64,000 bases of DNA, from assembly GCF_021134715.1 (NCBI RefSeq), contig NC_060020.1, positions 4,588,001 to 4,652,000 of the forward strand, in the 5' to 3' direction. Positions 33,901 through 46,789 of the stretch are shown piece after piece. The notes under the pieces were generated by a model. It saw only the letters and a list, made by a program, of their open reading frames with translations, was not told where the DNA came from and made no database searches. Each line of letters opens with the position of its first letter. Within the stretch, counting starts at the first letter, position 1. A program made the position numbers and the translations under genes. This stretch comes from Daphnia pulex. Lineage: Eukaryota; Arthropoda; Branchiopoda; Diplostraca; Daphniidae.

Positions 33901-35958
33901 AAGCGCTCGGCTCAATATATCTGCTGGCAATCAACACCATTAACTCTTCGCGGCGTGAATGATTTAAGGATCGATGCGCGGCGAGCCGACCACCCAGTGC
34001 GAATCATGGGATCGCTAGATGCTATATACCTTTCTTCCTTCCACTTTGCAGTCGACGTGTGTCTGTGTAAAAGGGGGGAAAAAGAAGAAGACGAAGAATA
34101 TATATCGCAGTGGTTGTGTATACGCATGTTTTCTTTTGGGCTATTTATCTTCTCTCGTCGACAATTTCCAGTTGTTCCAGACACTATACCGGCTAATTAT
34201 TTAAGTGTACACGGATCGTTAACTCCTACACACGTCTACACATACAGCGTCGCCCTATAGCTTGCTGTCTCTTTCTCTGTCTTTCTCACTTATTTAGGCT
34301 TTTAGCCAAACCTTTTTTTTCCCCGCTGTTGTTTTCTATTTTCTCTTACGGGATTTTGTTGTTCTGACCTTTTTCCTTATTTTATTTTTTTAAAATTCCG
34401 TTTGAGAAGTGAAGAGATTTCAATAACAATCGCAATGATGAGCGAAACTATTTTTCGGTTGTATTATTATTAAATAGGCCGGGAGAGTTTGATGTTTTCT
34501 GTTCGAAAAAAGTGTTGCGTAATTGCACGGCACGGGCATAGGCCACACAATAGACGGGCGTGATTATTCCGATTAGCGGGCAAGAAGGAGGAAGAAGAGG
34601 AGAAGGAGGATGGTGACGACGACCCAACGATGATGATGATGATGAAGTCGGAGAAATGAGGTGCCGGTTTGGAGCAATACAAGAGATGCCACAAATAGAA
34701 GAAGAAGCGAACGTACTATACGAAAGAATGGATAAGAAATCAAAGAAGAAAAATAAAAATAAAAATAAGAAAAATAAAAAAGGAAAGAAAGAAAGAACCG
34801 GAGGGGAGAAAAAACAGAGAGCGATGGCCAGTGATATTTCTCGGAAGACAGGACAATGAAAGGTGATGGCACACGGATGAAAAAGATGAAGAGCACCTGG
34901 CGTTGGCTCATTCATTCTCGTCGGAGGTCTATAACAACAACAGCCCGTCGCCGCCCGTCGCCGCCCGCGCGTTTTTCTTCTTTTTTCCAGATGATATCCA
35001 AAAGAAATAAAAATATACGAACAAGACGAGGAGGAGTTCGAACAACAACATCACAGCACCAGCAAAAGTAGTAGTGGAAGAAGAAGACCGACGGGAGAGC
35101 GAGAAAAAGAGAGTGAGGACCCCCGCCGAAGTCGAGCTTGAAACAATTATTTACGATCAAGTCGACATTTCCCTTGATTTTCTCTTTCTTCTTTCATCCA
35201 TTCCTCCCCCCCCCCCCTACCTACCCCCCACTCAAAAAATAATAATAAAAAATATAGAGAAAAGTGAAGAGACAAAAAAAAAATACATATTTTTTTTTTA
35301 ACTTTTAGGTCATCTCTCCTACCTTTCTCCACATCTATTCAATTCCAAAAATGTCGACCGAAATGTGAATTACGCTGACAGGCTACCCATAGGTGGTGGT
35401 GCTGGTGCTGAGGGGGGTGTTGAATTTTTACGACGCGTCCGAAAATGGAAATCAGAAATTCACAACCCTTCTTTTTTTTTGGTTATCCCCTAATAGTTTT
35501 CTCCATTAACCGAGAACGAAATTCCGAAATCAAACGACATCTGGCCTTTTTTTGTAATTTTGGCATTGAAGAAAGAAAAGAAAAGAAAAGCGCATCGAAT
35601 CCAGTTGAAACCAGATGATGACGTGAAATGTCACTTTGTTGGCATATACTGCGGAGGGTCTGGAAGGCGATGACAACAATAATCAAATGTGAGAATAACC
35701 TCCCAGTTAGTTGTCTCCTTTTCATCTCGTCTTGACAACATAAACATCCAACTATACACTTACACGCATCTAACGATGGCTATGAGTTGAGAAAAGAAGG
35801 GGAGAAAATCTCCAGCTCTCTCTCTCTCTCAATTGAACAGTAGATGGAGATGTATCGCATCCATACGCTTCATCGGCCCGTGATGGATGAGCCCGTGTGT
35901 TATATCCCTCCTCCTATATCTTGGAGGCACCAGCTCCTTTCTATTTACTCTCCTTGTC

Positions 35959-35978
35959 TGTGTGTGTGTGTGTGTGTG
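35959..35978 (+). repeat. (TG)10 microsatellite
   Basis: Ten perfect TG units, with short CT runs on either side within 120 bp. Confidence 0.9.
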
Positions 35979-37266
35979 ATGGAGAGAGAGACTCCGGTGG
36001 GCCGAAGGATCTTAACGAGCGAGACACAACCAGTCAGATTCACCAATGACCCTGTGCTGCTCTCTCTCTCTCTCCATCCTCTGTGTGTGGGCGTTGAGTG
36101 TTTCGTTGTTGTTGTTGTCAGTGGACCGTTTAAATCACGCAGCCACCATCGCGCGCCCCCAAATAAAATCATCATCGCACACATAACCAAACGCGTGAAA
36201 ATACTTCAAGAAAAAAAGAAAAGGCATTTCAAAAGGAAAGAAGAAAAAGTCCACCCATCCATTGAAAAGTCGGAATGAAAAGGAGGGAGAGAATATCTAC
36301 GGATGAAAAGAAGTGATGGGCTTCTTGAAAAATTATCCACAAAAAAAAATTTAATAAAATGGAAATGAAAAAAAAATTTGTTTTCTCTCTATTTTTTTTA
36401 TAGACTAGTGTGTGTGTGTATGTATATTGTAAAAGATGAGCAGAATATAACAACACGGTTCAAAAAATGATAAAAAAAAGAAGAGAGGAACTTGCCCGAG
36501 TTGGGCAAGCCAGAGGGGGGTTCTGCGCGAGGTGAGGTACGCTGGCGAGCAAAAAGCGGATAGAGGACCCCCCTCTCTTAAATTTTTCTGGGTTGGAAGA
36601 AGAAGAAGAAGAAGAACCACCTTGTAGGTTTTAAAACAGGGGGGAGAGAGAGAAGACGAGAAAGAAGGCCAGGTGATAAAAGAGACACCCATGTCCTGTG
36701 GTGAGTACGCGGGGTGGGCATTTTCTTATAATCCTACAGACGGTGCCATTTTTAACACATGTTTTTTCTTCCTTAAACTTCTTCTTCTTTCCTTTTTTTC
36801 TGGTGGTCTTTAACGGAGTAGAATGCGCATATCTGCAGACTATATGTACTGCACCTTCTCTTGGGGGGTGTATTATAAGTGGCGTGGGGTGGTGGGGAAT
36901 CTTCTCAACACTCAGACTGTGTAATTCAAGATCGGACACGGACAAAAGGAACGCCAGCCCAAATGGAATTGTCTTTGTCTTTTCTGACTCTGGTATTTCT
37001 CTCAGCATAGAGTAGAGGACGGGCCAAGTCTCTCTCTATGCTGTGCGTGTGTAATGGCGCATCAAACGCGACGGCCTCTCTCTCTCTCTTCTCTCTTTCC
37101 TCTTTCTAATAAATTCTAATTAAGACTCTCGGCCGCGCGTATAGGGATGGCAGGTATATCATCGAGCTGCTCCACGGCTTAGATACGATTTTCTTTCCTC
37201 CTCTTGCAGCAGCTCGAGACTCTCACTACTAGATAGTAGTAGTACAGTGTAATACTCTCAGCGGCC

Positions 37267-37286
37267 CTCTCTCTCTCTCTCTCTCT
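37267..37286 (+). repeat. (CT)10 microsatellite
   Basis: Perfect CT run, one of several CT runs between 37020 and 37290. Confidence 0.9.
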
Positions 37287-40060
37287 TCTTTATTCTTTTG
37301 ATATTAACTAGTTTTTATCGCTTTTCTCGGAATAGATGGACGCATTCAACGAGCATTTTGTCATCGCATTGTCTGCGGCCGGACAATCGTCGTCTCGATG
37401 GGCCACACGCACACATCAGCCGATACCACCACCACCACCCTCTCTCTTATATGTACAATATATAGCTATCCCCCCCCCCCTCCTCACCATTCTCTTCTTT
37501 CTTTCTATTTGGAGATGATTGTTCGTTTGGTTCGTTCTCGTATGAAAAGAGACGAAACGGAAAAAAAGAAGAAGTTGAGCTGCAAAGGTAACACATCAAA
37601 ATGAGGACGAATGAGAAATAAAAATTTTAAAAAAGAGGAGAGAATAGATAGAATTTGTTGATTTCTCCATGACCACATTTATTCCCCCCCAATGACTGTG
37701 TGGATTTGGTTGTTGTTTCTTTTGGCCTCGCGTATTTGACTTATTGAGCAGTTCACTTAGACCTCGTCCTCTCTCTCACTTGATTTTTCGAGAGCTCCGT
37801 TTGAGAAATGTCTGTTTATTTATTTCTCCATCCATCCTTGGGAGAAGAAGAAGAAGAAGAAGGCGAACTTCTTTTTGAATCATTTTGAAGTTTCTGGGGA
37901 ATAGAAAGAGAGAGAGAGAGATAAGAGCTCACCCGGTTGTGTTGTTATATGAGGCCGTCGTCGTGAACAGCCAACAGAACAGAACTCGGCGGAGACCGGC
38001 GAGAAGAATGGGGATAGAATGATATGCAATGTGAAAAAAAAAAAAGAGTTGGTTGGATGGCGTCCGTCATCCGTCAGTGTCTCTCTGCCGTGAGCTGAGT
38101 TTGAGCGCCGTGTAATGGACGCCGATACGTTCGGCGGGGAAGATGAATTCGCTGCTGCCTTTCGTCCAAGGGCATCGCCAAAGAAAAAACAAAACAAAAC
38201 CAAAAACAAGAAAAAGAAGATAACAAACTAATGCCGTAATGCGATTACATCGACCAGAGAGTCGAGTACCATCTCTCCGATCCCGTAGACGGCGATGATG
38301 GGGGCTCTATTTTTTTTTGGTTTCACCTGCTGAGACCCCCGGAATATTCAAACCACAAAAATCTAGAAGCCAAAAAAAAAACGGCTGTCCCAAACGAGAA
38401 TCTGAATGAATGACGAGGAGGAGACACAACAAGAGACTCTCGTCGGATTGAATATATGCGCATTCACGGGCAGAGAGAAAGAGAGAGAGACAGGAGGCCG
38501 TCAGTCAGAGAGGCGGAGATGACGTAACGGATGGAAAACAATCCCAGAGTGCTCCGCTCTGTACCTCTTGTCGCTGCATCAAACGTCTGCCAGCGGTTCT
38601 CAATCAACGGCCCTCACGTACACTTGTACACTTGTAGACAACAACTCTTTATCTTCTATAGCAGCAGTAGTATATACGTAGAAGCAAAGGCTTTCACATC
38701 TCCAAACTTGGAGCTCTGATTACAACGCGCTGGCTGGAATTTCGCGTGAACGCGTTCTGCTTTATTTAAGGAGGGACGTGAACTTTTAGGTCAATTTGTT
38801 TTGTTTTTGTTTCTTTTCGCCAGGGCCCTTCTTTTTTTTCTATTTGATGTATAAATAAATTTGAGCGGCTTATAGACGACGGGCATGTCGTTGGCCAGCG
38901 GACGAGATTCGCATCTCCTATTTGCTGACTGGGCTGCAGGGTGCAGGGTGCAGGCTGCGGATTCCGGCGATATTGTGAAGCCGCGGGACAGATTGAACAA
39001 GACAACAACAGGGGGAAAATAAAAGAATCAAAACCAAGACGGTAGGCAGAAAAACACAACAACAAAAAACCAAAAAGAAAAGAAGTTGATGATGATCCTT
39101 TATAGTATATAGCAGTAGCTATACAAACCCAAGATAGGATAAGAAAAGAAAAAAGAAAAAAAAAACAGAAGAAGATCTTGATTGGGGCGACCGCCGGGGC
39201 CGGTCAATGGGGAATTATTGACGATCAATATTGACGGTACGTGACGATCCGGCCGATTGGATAGTCTTTTCTTCTTTTTCTTTCTTTGTACTTTTTTTTT
39301 TGTTTTTTTATTTCTTTTTTATACAAGAGATTGGGGAGATACAAGAGTGGAAAAACAAATTCGTCAACTTGGTTTTGTGTGTGTGTGCGCGCGCTGTAAG
39401 ACTAAAGAGAGAAGGGAGGGGGTTGGGTGGAAGTTTTGTGTCTGTTGGTCGCGCACAATCATCGGACCGCGCCCAAGTTTGGAGATTGTTCAAATCCCTC
39501 AACTGTATATCCCCGCCGCTTTTATTTATATCTATCTATATTACTACTATAGAGAGAGAGAGAGAGAAATAAAGGGCCGTGTAGAGAAGAAGAGGAGAGC
39601 GACGACAGATCAGCGCAGGCCACGACGACGACGATGTCGCTGTACTTTAGCGTCACGTCGAGCGCGACGTCGAGGTTTTTTGTGTATGTCCCCCCTCATC
39701 TTGATATGCCCCACTGGTTTCTCTCTCTCTCGACTATCCTCTCGGCTGGCATGAAAATCTTTTTTTTTCTTTTTTTCATTGGCCTATGTTGGGGAAGCTG
39801 CTGCTGCTGCCGTTGGCTCCTGACGATGATATAGGTCCGCTCGCCTCTATCTCGCCAGCAGTCTCCATCATATATAAAACGACGCTTGATCCCGGCCGCT
39901 GATTGATTTATTAGTATTGCTAATCAATAGTCTTTTATACTATACTATACTAGAACCAGAGGAAAACTGGCGTTGGCTATTTGTGTGTGTGTGTCCCCTC
40001 TTTCTCTCTATCCTTATTTCTTTTTCCACCCCACACACACACATATATATCGTGCGCTGC

Positions 40061-40080
40061 CTGCTGCTGCTGCTGCTGCT
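40061..40080 (+). repeat. (CTG)6 microsatellite
   Basis: Preceded by CACACACACATATATAT at 40032-40050. Compound repeat. Confidence 0.85.
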
Positions 40081-41770
40081 AGATGGGCATGGCAGTTTGC
40101 TGGGCTGCGGGATCCTGCTGCTCTTGCTGCGCATACAAGTCGACTGCACCCGAGATTTACGGCCGGCGACCAACAGAGAAGAACAGGGGGAGAAGAAAAA
40201 AAGCTTTGCCCGTCCCTTTTATTTTTCTATAGAAAACGAGCTGGACGTGGAATCCGGCGCGCCAAAAACCGTACACCACCCCCCACCCACAAAAAAAAAA
40301 TAGAAATCAAATCAAAAGAAAGAAAAAAAAATTAGAAGGTTATGACCTGATTTATGTCAGATTATTCATGGGGTGTTGGATGGCGAAATGGAAGGGGGGA
40401 CGACGACCAACCCCACAGTTATAACATCCAGCCCTCTTGTTGGACACAGTTGAATTTCGTTTGGGAGTCAGCTAGGACGAATATAATAAGGAGCAAAAAG
40501 GGGGGAAAAGATAAGAGGGGACCGTTGGACGGCCATCACATCCAGCGGACGGAATACCTAATAAAGCAAAAAAAAAAAGGCCAAAGCAGGGGTGACACCC
40601 AGGACAGAGAAAAGAAGAAAAAAGGTGGTGAAAAGCTCGACAACATTCCGACACACCTGGAATATCTCACTGACTGTTGCTTTATTTAACTGGAGAAGAG
40701 AAGATTCTCTGGCGGAGCGCGGCTCTCCTTTTCATCCACAGACTTTTGGAATGATGACAAAAAAAGAAACGGATAGAGCGGCGGAACACGACACGATTTC
40801 CAACAAAAACTGCTGGCCAGCAGCGAATATATTTATAAGAATGGGAGGGGGGATATCGGAACTTTTTTTCGAGTCCGCAACAGCGCTTTATTATATCAAT
40901 GACAAATGACTGAACAGCTCGGCGAAGAAGAGAAAAAAGAAAAATAAAAAAGAGACTGTTGGGGCGTAAAGGTCAACTGATGTCCGTGTTTGGTTTGGGT
41001 CTCTGCTCGGCTAAATGGGGGGAAAAAAGTGGAGGAACCATTTGTCAAGATCAGTTTCAGCGGCAGCAGAGCATCACCTCATCGACCTGTTGGTGCACGT
41101 AGGCCTACAAACTTTGGTCCGACTTTTTTTATTTTATCGGAGCCCAGTGGCCGTGTCCGGCAGGAGATGTCAATGTCTGTATAGGCCACACACAACAATA
41201 ATAGAAGACGGCCTGAGACCATTGCAGCTTAATTAGAAGAAGTGGAGATTGCATTGAGATGTTGCGTGCAGAAAGGCCGGGGCCAATCTTGTAGTCGGAG
41301 CTAAAAAAGGCAAAGAGCAACTTCTTTCTTTCTCTCTCTAGATTACTCCCGGACTGCTGGATATATATACAGTGCAGAGTTATGTCTCTACACTTTATAC
41401 AGACACAATACAGTATAACTATAATAATATAGACGTGCCCAGCACAACACACGAGAAATATATATATAGATATCTATAGAGGGAGAAGATGGGCGACTAT
41501 CAAGGGAGATCTACTATTGTTTTCTTCTTCTCTAGACTTTCTCTGTTTTGGGCTATTTTTTTCCCCTCTTCTATGAAAGGGAGAAGGGCTTGTTTGCTCT
41601 TCCGGTCCTGCTGGGGGTCATCGACGACCAAAGCCAAACTGCCTGGACGTCGTTTGACGGTCGAGCTGGGCGGTCAGGGGCCTGGTCAAAACGGGGGCGA
41701 ACGTGAACGTCTATAAGAGGCTGATGGAAACGACGATTTGTTCCTTTTCTTTTCGTATTAAGACTTTTGG

Positions 41771-41788
41771 CTGCTGCTGCTGCTGCTG
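41771..41788 (+). repeat. (CTG)6 microsatellite
   Basis: Six perfect CTG units, followed by a second short GCTGCTAC stretch. Confidence 0.85.
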
Positions 41789-43090
41789 GATGCTGCTACT
41801 ACCCATGTCTTTCCCAGGGTGTCTGTCCGCTTCTTTATTTCTCCTTCTCTCTGAGTGGCTGCTCCCCCCACTTCCCATCTCAGTGGCGGACTTGTCGGTC
41901 AGAGAGGCCCCTCGGTTGCCACTGCTCTTCTTTTCTCCCAGTTGTTTTTGTTATCGGAGCAAAACTCGGACTCGGACCGTGTTGGCCATTAGGCACGTCA
42001 GTTGGCCAAAGCTTTCGGGCGGGGGACACTTGGCCCATTCCATTCCACCACCCCCGTCTCTTTCTCTCTCTACTATCGCCCTTTTTTCTTCTTATTCCAT
42101 CCCGCCACCACCCTCCCATTTTCCCGGTCTGCTCGGGAAAATCTACGACGGTACAAATCGACTTTTGCCCGCGCCGCGTCCGACCATTTTGCCCCCTTTA
42201 CTTTTTTTTTCTTTCTTTCTTTCCCGAAAAGAAGATCATTGCATCAACAGTGACTGTCTCCTCCGGGTACTTTCTTTCAGGCTAGGCTGCTCCTGTTTGT
42301 CCCTCACGCTCTTATTTCACCGCCGCCCCTCTTGCGTTCTATTGCCAATCTGTTTTGTCTCTCTAGCTACTGCTGGGTCTTATTTCCTTCTTCTCCCACC
42401 CTTTTCATCCGTCCGATCCATTGATGTGCCGCGACAAATTCTGATTATTCCGGATCCGTTTCAATCCTTGGCCAATTCTTCTGATGCAATTCGTCGCCGC
42501 TTCTTACGAGACTCGACTCTCCCGCCGACAGTTTTCATATTGTTTCTCTCGACAGAGTGTCTATACAGAGTGGGATTCTTGTCCAGGTTTGTCCGGCTCC
42601 AGCTCCCACTGTCATTCCGTCTCGTTTGACCGGGGCGCTGTGAGCGTCTAGCGGCGTCGCAGTTTCATTGTCGCTCGCCAGCGCAACGCTTCCAACAGGA
42701 AATAAAAGAAAAAAAAAACGAGCAAGGGAAACATAAATTGAAATTGAAACAAAAGTCCGATCCAAGGTGGCCGGCCGGCTCCAAAGACGGGCCAGCCAGC
42801 CAGCCAGCAGCAGTAGAGTCCATGCTGGTGTGTTAAGGGTAACTGAAATAATATGCGCGCACACCTACAGCTCGACACAACTTGGCGTTTTATATTTAGA
42901 CTATAATACTTTGCGTTTTTATGTTTCCAGAGCAAATAGCAATGAGCCGTCCCCCAAACGACAAAAGATAAGTGCACCTCGTTCTCTTTCTCTCTCTCTA
43001 CCCCCCCCCCCTCTGTTCCAGCTGATGGTGATCGCGGTGGGCGTAATTTTTTACGATCTATCACCTTGAATAGCAATTAAACGGCTTGGA

Positions 43091-43118
43091 TTTTTTCTTT
43101 TTCTTTTTCCAGGTGAGT
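43091..43118 (+). promoter_or_regulatory. Candidate recursive splice (ratchet) site
   Basis: A 20-base pure pyrimidine tract (43091-43110) runs into AG at 43111-43112 and straight into GTGAGT at 43113-43118. This gives the zero-length-exon arrangement of a 3' splice site fused to a 5' splice site, as known from long introns of insects and vertebrates. If used, it implies a plus-strand transcript with a long intron across this region. Confidence 0.45.
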
Positions 43119-44857
43119 GGAGAGCGCGACGGACTAAGTGGATGGATATATTCTTCCATCGCCTGTTTTTGTGTGTATGTGTGTCTCTCCTTGTCTTATT
43201 ATTTGTTGCTTGTTGGGTATGTCTGTGTAGGTGGTGGTGGTGGTGGTGTCCCTTTTGTTTTAAGTTTGCTGGCTGTTGGCTTGTTGATGTTTGGTTGTAT
43301 TTTTACGACCCGATTCCCCTCCTTCCCTCACGTTGTGTGGAGTACAGCAGGAAGGACAATCCATTTCGTCGCTCATCCACGCCAGAAACGCATTATTAAT
43401 GCCAATTAACGGGCGTAAAAAGAGGGGGGAAAATCGGCGCCGCAGAAAACAGATAAAACAACAACAAAAAAATAACAAGAAGAAGAAAAGGAAAAGAAAA
43501 GAATACTTTGTCATCCGCACCACCAGCAACCATCTCTCTCTCTCTCCACGTAATAGGGTCCCCCCCCACCCCACACACCTTGTCTCCGCGCGATCCAAAG
43601 TGAATAAAAAGCAAACGGTGGGCTATTAAAAGAACCGAAACAAGGCTGTGTATGTGCTGTGTAGAAAAAAGACTACGGTCTGTTATTTTTTGTTGTTTCA
43701 CCTTCAATGGAATACGTGTGTATGTGTCTGTTGGTTTTACGATGCGGCTCCCGGAATCGGACGGACGGATTTCCTTGAGAAAATGAAACGAAACGCAGCC
43801 AGAGACCAGCAAAGTGATTAAGACTCGACGCGAGAACAACCAAATAAAAACGAATCAAAAATGTTTTTTTGGGGGGGTTTTGGTTGTTTCGGGGTTCAAC
43901 CAGAGAGAGAAAGAGAGAGAAAAAAATAAGTAACGATAAAAATCATAAAGGGAAATATATCGACGACGACGGAGGGAAAAAATAATTAGGAAAAACACAA
44001 AGTGGAGTTCCAGCACCGGGAAATGTGTATATCCACACACACACACACACTTATTTCTATACGTGTGATTTCTTCCCTTTCTGGTTTGTCTCTCAAGCTC
44101 TTTTGTCTTTTGTCTTTTCTCTCTTTTCTGTCGTCATAAGTAGCCCACATTCAATAGATCGTAAAAGGCAAAAATAGAATGTCTTGGGCGGCAGTAATAA
44201 TCATTTTCGACGATATAAACGTAACCATCAGGTACGTAGAAAAATTGGCCAACAAATAACGAGGCTGACTCACTTTGCTGCACAGTTATGGCGCTTCAAA
44301 GAGACAGCAGTGTTGGAGCTATAGGCGGTAAAGCGCGGGTCTTTCAAAATGCGTTCGTGTCACACCTGTAAAGGCCAAGAGAAAAATACGAAACGACTCG
44401 CGTCCTTGTACGGTCGGCGTTGCGGGGCGATAAGACATTTCCGCACTCTTGGACTTGTGTGTGGTGGAAGATGGGCACCGCCGTCGTCGTTTAGAGCGCG
44501 CCCAACAAGGGAAAAGCCTGTCGGAAAGAGAGCAGAGGCAATTCAGCGCAATCAGCAGACAACCGAAAGAAAAAGAAAAGTTGGTTCGTCTTTGACTGTC
44601 GAGAGAGCGGGGGGCATCAGGGGGTTCTTTATGGGCATTTGAATAATCAGATAGAAGACGAAAGAGAGAGAGAGAGAGAAAGAGAAGGGCCGGCCGTCAT
44701 TTGTTGCATCAGACGGCCAATATAATCCCCGCCGACCGCAAACGAGAAATGAGAGAAAACAGTCAGATCCCGAACAAGTCATTCTTGCCTTTCGTCTCCC
44801 TCTCCTTAGTTGGACGCAGAAGCAAAATGCCCTTCAGCAGCAGCTGGAGGAACTTTT

Positions 44858-44875
44858 GCTGCTGCTGCTGCTGCC
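44858..44875 (+). repeat. (GCT)5-GCC repeat
   Basis: Trinucleotide run; a nearby CAG cluster lies at 44836-44843. Confidence 0.85.
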
Positions 44876-45362
44876 GCCGTGCATCTTTCCCTTCATTTGC
44901 TTGGAATGTCGGCCGCCGCCAACGCAACGACTCTTCTTAGATATTTTTTCCGTCTTTTTCTTTTTCCCCTGCGCTTTATTTACGATCATCGGTATATTAT
45001 CCGACAGCAGCAGCAGAACGAAGCGAGAAGAAGCAACGGCCATATCTGACGAGCAACAACTTACGTGTGTGTGTGTGTCTCCTCTTCTTCTTCATCATCC
45101 TCCTTCTCCTGCTGGGGGTCGTCGCCAAACGGAAGAAGAATAGGCAAAAGAGCAGAGATTTCCCAGCAGCAGCGCAACAAAAACCGCGGTGAATCAAGTC
45201 GAAAAAGAAAAAAAAAATGTTACACCCAAAAGAAGAAGAAGAAGAAGGTGACGATATAGAGTGGCGGGTCGACCAAGGAGAAAACAAGTCGCCGGAAAAA
45301 AAAAGAAAAGAATAGAAAAAGGGGAAGCCAAATCAGCGCAACACATAAACTAACGCGTCAGA

Positions 45363-45382
45363 GCAGCAGCAGCAGCAGCAGC
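45363..45382 (+). repeat. (CAG)6 microsatellite
   Basis: Perfect trinucleotide run followed by CCAGCCCCC. Confidence 0.85.
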
Positions 45383-45529
45383 CAGCCCCCGTTTTTCTGA
45401 TGGCAACTTTGGAGCAAAAAAGGGCGAACAGAGCGGCAGCAATTGACGGGCAGGAAAAATAAAAAAAAAAGGAAAAGAATGAGAGAGTCAATGTGGCCAT
45501 TCTCGGTTAGAGCGCGCGGCTTCAACCGC

Positions 45530-45561
45530 TATATATTGATCTAGGTCGGTATAAATCAGTC
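45530..45561 (+). promoter_or_regulatory. Candidate core promoter (TATA plus TCAGT initiator)
   Basis: TATATATT starts at 45530 and TCAGTC lies at 45556-45561, so the +1 adenine (45558) is 28 bases downstream. This spacing is correct for an arthropod TATA promoter. The first ATG downstream (45570) opens an unrecognised low-complexity frame, so the transcript could be non-coding. Confidence 0.35.
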
Positions 45562-46758
45562 AATCGATAATGAGAGAAGAGCCAACGAAAGCCTTTCAGC
45601 ATCTCTTTCTTTGCTCTCTCTCTTCTTTTTTTGATACTTTTTCGTTATACCGTAGGTTATTTTTCCCCCCTCCACTTTTTGGGTTGTTTGCGGTCTCTCC
45701 CCGTGTTAAATCCACAACGCGATTGAACATGGACGTCAGACGTCAGCAGCATGTCCCTTATTTCTTTCTTTATTCTCAGGATTGTTGCGGTGGTCGTTGC
45801 ATCCAATCAGGGAAATACCAGCCACGACTAAGGTTTGAAAAAAAAAAACTTAACAAAAGAAGAAATACAGTGTGTAACAGAAAGAACAAAGTTTTGGTGT
45901 TATTATTTGCCGGTTCACTGGGAATCATAATGAAGAGAGACGTGCTGGCGGCTTGTTTTTTTTTTTTTCCTGGCCGGCCAGGAAAAAAGAAACGCAAGTG
46001 GAAGGAGGAGGATCGAACTCCCATAGCAATTGCCTCCTCAGATCGTGTAACGCGTTCGAAAAAAAAAAAAAAAAAACGGACCGGACGAAAATTCGTGTTA
46101 TTAGTCGAAAAGGGCTTTTTGATCACTTTATATGTACACACCTGGACAATGGTGGACAGAGTCCTACTCGACTATGTTCTATTTATATAATACGGGTGAT
46201 TCCCCATCTCGCTCTTTTTTTTTCTGGTGTGAGGTGCTGGACGAAAACGATCGTCAGACTCGCCACCGGTTGTGTCGTGTCGCAAAAAGCCATCAACGGG
46301 ACCTTCAATGGATGGAATCACACGGGAAGCAAAATCGGTGGGGGGGACGGGCCAAATGTTTAGGGCTACTATACACACTTCTCTTTCTCCTTTAGCCTTT
46401 TGTTTTTGTGTGTGTAGTCTAGCTGTATTGTTGGTCGAGTGATGCTATATTACACTCCAACCATCCATTAGCGGTTGCTGGGCTGACGATGAACTATCCA
46501 TCGTCTGTTTTTAAAAGAGGAAGGTGCAGGGGGTGGGTGGGTGGTAGCATATAAATACAAATACGAATAAAAACGAATAAAAAAACAAAAAAGACTCTAA
46601 AGGGGAAAAACTGGGAACGGAGTAAACGAAGAAGACGATAGAAAAGTCATAAAAATGTTAGAGGCTACTGGTAATTGGTTACGATGCACCGGACGGAGAC
46701 GGGCGATGAGGAACGACGAGACTCAAGGTGTACACACAGCACCAAGGGGGGAAAAAAG

Positions 46759-46784
<26 letters not shown>
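46759..46784. repeat. Poly(A) run of 26
   Basis: Longest homopolymer in the window. No recognisable retroposon body precedes it. Confidence 0.9.

Positions 46785-46789
<5 letters not shown>

Larger units (their letters stand above)
27601..34300. other. Microsatellite-dense non-coding block 1
   Basis: No conserved protein in either strand. It has alternating polypyrimidine (28000-28180, 29140-29260, 31890-32000) and polypurine (30100-30230) tracts, many CT/GA/GT runs, CCG and CAG repeats, and an AGAAC pentamer run at 30975-30998. One 12-codon ORF at 32253-32288 ends in a GTGAGT donor about 10 bases downstream of a TATATAAAA. All long ORFs overlap others and have biased composition. Confidence 0.6.
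34301..41500. other. Microsatellite-dense non-coding block 2
   Basis: It includes an almost pure purine tract at 34740-34800, a C run near 35206-35217, GT and CT dinucleotide runs, a CTG run at 40061 and GA runs at 39550-39567. No RNA gene or mobile element was recognised. ORFs are low-complexity Phe/Leu/Ser or Lys/Arg products of the simple repeats. Confidence 0.6.

Noticed and set aside
41703..42629. 308-codon ORF, the longest single frame in the window
   Set aside because: Composition is Ser/Leu/Phe/Pro/Cys from CT- and CTG-rich DNA. Other plus and minus frames are open over the same bases, no domain is visible, and it has no splice or promoter support.
45990..46080. tRNA-like T-arm word on the minus strand (GAGTTCGATCC)
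   Set aside because: No matching acceptor stem, D-arm or anticodon arm could be folded within 70-90 bases; adjacent to a T homopolymer.
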